The position numbers were made by a program, and so were the translations under genes. From Hydractinia symbiolongicarpus (taxonomy: Eukaryota; Cnidaria; Hydrozoa; Anthoathecata; Hydractiniidae), in NCBI RefSeq assembly GCF_029227915.1, contig NC_079884.1:5086001-5150000 (forward strand): a DNA stretch of 64,000 nucleotides. Direction: 5' to 3'. The notes beneath the pieces were generated by a model. The model saw nothing but the letters and a program-made list of their open reading frames with translations, ran no database searches and had not been told where the DNA came from. Shown piece after piece: positions 59,772 through 64,000 of the stretch. Numbering within the stretch: position 1 is the first letter of the stretch; every line of letters begins with the position of its first letter.

Positions 59772-62408
59772 TCACCACTAAAACTCATGAGACTTTTAGT
59801 TTTCAAGAATGTTTTCATTTTTGATGAGACGCTGCAGAAAAGCAGTTTAATCGCCGGCAAACGAAAACCTGCGATTTCCCGTAAATCCCGGACTCGGCCC
59901 GTATAGTCAAAAGTATACAAAGAAAGTACCCAGGGAGTAAACTCATTTCCAGAACGATTTTTTAAATTATTTTTTCACCACTAAAACGCATAAGACTTGT
60001 AGTTTTCAAGAATGTTTTCATTTTTGATGAGACGCTGAAGAAAAGCAGTTTAATCACCGGCCAACGAAAACCTGCGATTTCCCGTAAATCCCGGACTCGG
60101 CCCGTATAGTCAAAAGTATACAAAGAAAGTACCCAGGGAGTAAACTCATTTCCAGAACGATTTTTTAAATTATTTTTTCACCACTAAAACGCATAAGACT
60201 TGTAGTTTTTAAAAATGTTTTCATTTTTGATGAGACGCTGAATAAAAGAAGTTTAATCGCCGGCAAACGAAAACCCGCGATTTCCCGTAAATCCCGGGCT
60301 TGGCCCGTATAGTCAAAAGTATACAAAGAAAGTACCCAAGGAGTAAACTCATTTCCTGAACGATTTTTTAAATTTTTTTTTCACCACTAAAACGCATGAG
60401 ACTTGTAGTTTTCACAAATGTTTTCATTTTTGATGAGACCCTTAATGAAAGAGGTTTAATCGCTGGCAAACGAAAACCCGCAATTTCCAGTAAATCCCGG
60501 TCTCGGCCCGTATAGTCGAATGTATACAAAGAAAGTACCCAGGGAGTAAACTCATTTCCCGAACGATTTTTTAAATTTTTTTTTCACCACTAAAACGCAT
60601 GAGACTTGTAGTTTTCACAAATGTTTTCATTTTTGATGAGACGCTTAATGAAAGAGGTTTAATCGCCGGAAAACGAAAACCCGCGATTTCCCGTAAATCC
60701 CGGGCTTGGCCCGTATAGTCGAATATATACAAAGAAAGTACCCTGTGAGTAAACTCATTTCCAGAACGATTTTTTAAATTATTTTTTCACCACTAAAACG
60801 CATAAGACTTGTAGTTTTCAATAATATTTTCATTTTTGATGAGACGCTGAATAAAAGCAGTTTAATCGCCGGCAAACGAAAACCTGCGATTTCCCGTAAA
60901 TCCCGGACTCGGCCCGTATAGTCAAAAGTATACAAAGAAAGTGCCCAGGGAGTAAACTCATTTCCAGAACGATTTTTTAAATTATTTTTTTACCACTAAA
61001 ACGGACAAGACTTGTAGTTTTTAAAAATGTTTTCATTTTTGATGAGACGCTGAATAAAAGCAGTTTATTCGCCGGCAAACGAAAACCTGCGATTTCCCTA
61101 AATCCCTGACTCGGCCCGTATAGTCAAAAGTATACAAAGAAAGTACCCAGGGAGTAAACTCATTTCCCAAACGAATTTTTATATTATTTTTTTACCACTA
61201 AACGCATGAGACTTTTAGTTTTCAAAAATATTTTCATATTTGATGGGACGCTGAATAAAAGAAGTATAATCGCCGGCAAACGAAAATCCGCGATTTCCCG
61301 TTAATCCCGGACTCGGCCCGTATAGTCAAAAGTATACAAAGAAAGTACCCAGGGAGTAAACTCATTTCCCGAACGATTTTTTAAATTATTTTTTCACCAC
61401 TAAAACGCATGAGACTTGTAGTTTTCAAAAATGTTTTCATTTTTGATGAGACGCTTAATGAAAGAGGTTTAATCGCCGGCAAACGAAATCCCACGTTTTC
61501 CCGTAAATCCGGGGCTTGGCCCGTATAGTCGAATGTATGCAAAGAAAGTACCCAGGGAGTAAACTCATTTCCCGAACGATTTTTTAAAATTTTTTTTTCA
61601 CCACTAAAACGCATGAGACTTGTAGTTTTCAAAAATGTTTTCATTTTTGATGAGACGCTGAATAAAAGAAGTTTAATCGCCGGCAAACGAAACACCGAGA
61701 TTTCCCGTAAATCCCGGGCTTGGCCCGTATAGTCAAAAGTATACAAAGAAATTACCCAGGGAGTAAACTCATTTCCCGAAGGATTTTTTAAATTATTTTT
61801 TCACCACTAAAACGCATGAGACTTGTAGTTTTCAAAAATGTTTTCATTTTTGATGAGACGCTGAAAAAAAGCAGTTTAATCGCCGGCAAACGAAAACCTG
61901 CGATTTCCCTAAATCCCGGACTCGGCCCGTATAGTCAAAAATATACAAAGAAAGTACCCAGGGAGTAAACTCATTTCCAGAACGATTTTTTAAATTATTG
62001 TTTCACCACTAAAACGCATAAGACTTGTAATTTTTAAAAATGTTTTCATTTTTGATGAGACGCTGAATAAAAGAAGTTTAATCGCCGGCAAACGAAAACC
62101 TGCAATTTCCCGTAAATCCTGGACTCGGCCCGTATAGTCAAAAGTATACAAAGAAAGTACCCAGGGAGTAAACTCATTTCCCAAACAATTTTTTAAATTA
62201 TTATTTCACCACTAAAACGCATGAGACTTGTAGTTTTCAAGAATGTTTTCATTTTTGATGAGACGCTGAATAAAAGCAGTTTAATCGCCGGCAAACGAAA
62301 TCCCGCGATTTCCCGTAAATCCCGGGCTTGGCACGTATAGTCGAATGTATAAAAAGAAAGTACCCTCTGAGTAAACTCATTTCCAGAACGATTTTTTAAA
62401 TTATCTTT
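59772..62408. repeat. Region 19: mixed monomers
   Basis: About 13 monomers, no gene and no long duplicate visible. Includes two A-like units with GCTGCAGAAAAG or GCTGAAGAAAAG, a pair with TTTTCACAAATG, one C unit from about 61189 (ACTTTTAG), an E unit from about 61391 with ATCCCACGTTTTCC, and a unit with GAAACACCGAGATTT. The 121-codon minus-strand open stretch at 61381-61746 comes from a 1-bp junction insertion (TTTTTTAAAATTT). Confidence 0.75.
60381..60786. repeat. Tandem pair of TTTTCACAAATG monomers
   Basis: Two adjacent E-like units (60381-60583 and 60584-60786) both have TTTTCACAAATG, not seen elsewhere, plus CTTAATGAAAGAGG. Their right halves differ (GGTCTCGG with TTTCCAGTAAATC, against CCCGGGCTTGGCCCG with CCCTGTGAG), so one has since recombined. 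Confidence 0.75.
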
Positions 62409-64000
62409 TCACCACTAAATCGCATAAGACTTGTAGTTTTCAAAAATGTTTTCATTTTTGATGAGACGCTGAATAAAAGAAGTTTAATCGCCGGCAAACG
62501 AAAACCTGCGATTTCCCGTAAATCACAGACTCGGACCGTATAGTCAAAAGTAAACAAAGAAAGTACCCAGGGAGTAAACTCATTTCCCGAACGATTTTTT
62601 GAATTATTTTTTCACCACTAAAACGCATCAGACTTGTAGTTTTCAAAAATGTTTTCACTTTGATGAGACGCTTAATGAAAGAGATTTAATCGCCGGCAAA
62701 CGAAAACAAGCGATTTCCCCTAAATCCCGGGCTTGGCCCGTGTAGTCGAATGTATACAAAGAAAGTAACCAAGGAGTAAACTGATTTCCCGAACGAATTT
62801 TTAAATTATTTTTTCACCACTAAAACGCATGAGACTTGTAGTTTTCAAAAATGTTTTCATTTTTGATGAGACGCTTAATGAAAGAGATTTAATCGCCGGC
62901 AAACGAAAACAAGCGATTTCCCCTAAATCCCGGGCTCGGCCCGTGTAGTCGAATGTATACAAAGAAAGTACCCAAGGAGTAAACTAATTTCCCGAACGAA
63001 TTTTTAAATTACTTTTTCACCACTAAAACGCATGAGACTTGTAGTTTTCAAAAAATTTTTCATTTTTGATGAGACGCTGAATAAAAGAAGTTTAATCGCC
63101 GGCAAACGTAAACCTGCGATTTCCCGTAAATCCTGGACTCGGCCCGTATAGTCAAAAGTAAACAAAGAAAGTACCCAGGGTGTAAACTCATTTCCCGAAC
63201 GATTTTTTAAATTATTTTTTCACCACTAAAACGCATGAGACTTGTAGTTTTCAAAAATGTTTTCATTTTTGATGAGACGCTGAATAAAAGAAATTTATTC
63301 GCCGGCAAACGAGAACCTGCGATTTCCCGTAAATCCCGGACTCGGCCCGTATAGTTAAAAATATAGAAGGAAAGTACCCAGTGAGTAAACTCATTTCCCG
63401 AACGAATTTTTAAATTATTTTTTCACCACTAAAACGCATGAGACTTGTAGTTTTTAAAAATGTTTTCATTTTTGATGAGACGCTGAATAAAAGAAGTTTA
63501 ATCGCCGGCAAACGAAAACCTGCGATTTCCCGTAAATCCCGGACTCGGCCCGTATAGTCAAAAGTATACAAAGGAAGTACCCAGGGTGTAAACTCATTTC
63601 CCGAACGATTTTTTAAATTATTTTTTCACCACTAAAGCGCATGAGACTTGTAGTTTTCAAAAATGTTTTCATTTTTGATGAGACGCTGAATAAAAGAAGT
63701 TTAATCGCCGGCAAACGAAAACCTGCGATTTCCCGTAAATCCCGTACTCGGACCGTATAGTCAAAAGTATACAAAGAAAGTACCCAGGGAGTAAACTCAT
63801 TTCCCAAACGATTTTTTAAATTATTATTTCACCACTAAAACTCATGAGACTTGTAGTTTTCAAGAATGTTTTCATTTTTGATGAGACGCTGAAGAAAAGC
63901 AGTTTAATCGCCGGCAAACGAAAACCTGCGATTTCCCGTAAATCCCGGACTCGGCCCGTATAGTCAAAAGTATACAAAGAAAGTACCCAGGGAGTAAACT
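62409..64000. repeat. Region 20: F family seen again, runs off the window
   Basis: T, F, F, AACGTAAACC unit, AACGAGAACC unit, a CCCAGGGTG unit, the GTACTCGGACCG unit and a GAAGAAAAG unit. The first five match 52494-53500 at an offset of 9915 bp, and the last three match the order at 53911-54519. Array continues past base 64000. Confidence 0.83.

Larger units (their letters stand above)
1..64000. repeat. Satellite DNA array, ~203-bp monomer, ~315 copies
   Basis: Every stretch I read is a diverged copy of one monomer of about 203 bp. Most copies are 202-204 bp and a few are about 194 bp. The landmark CACCACTAAAACGCAT recurs at each period from base 1 to the last line, always in the same orientation, and no unrelated sequence longer than a few bases interrupts it. 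Copies differ by linked single-base variants, so monomer types can be followed and higher-order structure read. Neither array edge is present. A pure array of this length is typical of eukaryotic centromeric or heterochromatic satellite; that location is inference, and I do not recognise the family or species. No genes are supported anywhere in it. Confidence 0.97.

Noticed and set aside
61381-61746. 121-codon minus-strand open frame, the longest in the window
   Set aside because: Two adjacent monomers joined in frame by a 1-bp junction insertion. The translated halves are the same repeat read twice, with no start signal or domain.
2619-63807. Dozens of 61-70 codon minus-strand open frames as a conserved small protein family
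   Set aside because: They rely on a TTG start created by one junction variant, end at the monomer boundary and shift frame each unit. Single-base indels and stops are frequent, and similarity follows from the DNA repeat.
1-64000. CRISPR array
   Set aside because: Units are contiguous ~203-bp repeats with no unique spacers between short repeats.
1-64000. Ribosomal, 5S or tRNA-derived tandem repeat
   Set aside because: The unit has no recognisable A/B box pair, 5S internal control region or tRNA cloverleaf that I can trace, and no rRNA-like sequence.
1-64000. Transposon or LTR element origin still visible
   Set aside because: No terminal inverted repeats, LTR ends, target-site duplications, poly-A tails or protein motifs found; every segment is accounted for by the monomer.

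Overview
The whole window is one uninterrupted satellite DNA array. I find no protein-coding gene, RNA gene, transposon, CRISPR array or unique spacer. About 315 head-to-tail copies of one monomer of about 203 bp fill the sequence from base 1 to base 64000. All copies lie in the same orientation, and both ends of the array are outside the window. Tens of kilobases of one tandem family with higher-order structure is typical of eukaryotic centromeric, pericentromeric or other heterochromatic satellite. I do not recognise the family and cannot name the species. A consensus-like monomer is about 38% GC with about 12 CpGs where about 7 are expected (hand count), so CpG is not depleted.

Each monomer has an AT-rich half (T/A tracts around the monomer junction and a 12-bp internal duplication beginning GTTTTC) and a GC-richer half. 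The GC-richer half carries GCCGGC, then CCCG four times at 10, 9 and 11 bp spacing, then GTATA in direct and inverted array. I sorted monomers by diagnostic variants. A: CAAGAATG plus AAAAGCAG. B: TTTTTAAAAATG, TCCTGGACTC, CCCAAACG end. C: CATATTTGATGG plus ACCACTAAACG. D: GCATAAGACCTG plus GTATATTC. E: CGCTTAATGAAAGAGG. F: AAAACAAGCG plus CCCGTGTAG. G: ACTAAGACGCATAAG. H: GACGGTGAAT. J: AAAGCCCATGAG. T: TTATCTTTTC leader plus TCACAGACTC.

Order of these types shows a patchwork of local tandem duplications of different sizes, not one uniform higher-order repeat. The main ones are 8-mers (offset 1619) in 0-5.5 kb, a 10-mer (2026) at 5.9-9.75 kb, 5-mers (1014, 1013) at 9.7-11.7 and 13.9-15.9 kb, and a five-monomer cassette used at 17.4, 18.4, 19.9, 25.3 and 46.8 kb. 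Further along are an 8-mer (about 1623) at 21.6-24.8 kb, a 27-mer spacing (5477) linking 19.5 and 24.9 kb, a 16/17-mer (3244-3448) at 29.2-35.4 kb, and a 12-mer (2430) at 38.9-43.7 kb. The last group is a 9-mer (1822) at 43-46 kb, a 7-mer (1421) at 48.7-51.5 kb, a 5-mer (1014) at 51.4-53.5 kb, a 4-mer (802) then a dimer (397) at 57.8-59.8 kb, and reuse of the 52-54 kb types at 62.4-64 kb.

Recurrent short open frames (64 codons on the minus strand, 71 on the plus strand) are by-products of the repeat. They rely on TTG as a start, the 203-bp period is not a multiple of three, and their presence tracks single-base variants at the monomer junction. The biology here is array evolution: layered duplications, hybrid monomers at crossover points, one likely short conversion tract, and a cluster of shortened monomers that lost the most conserved segment.
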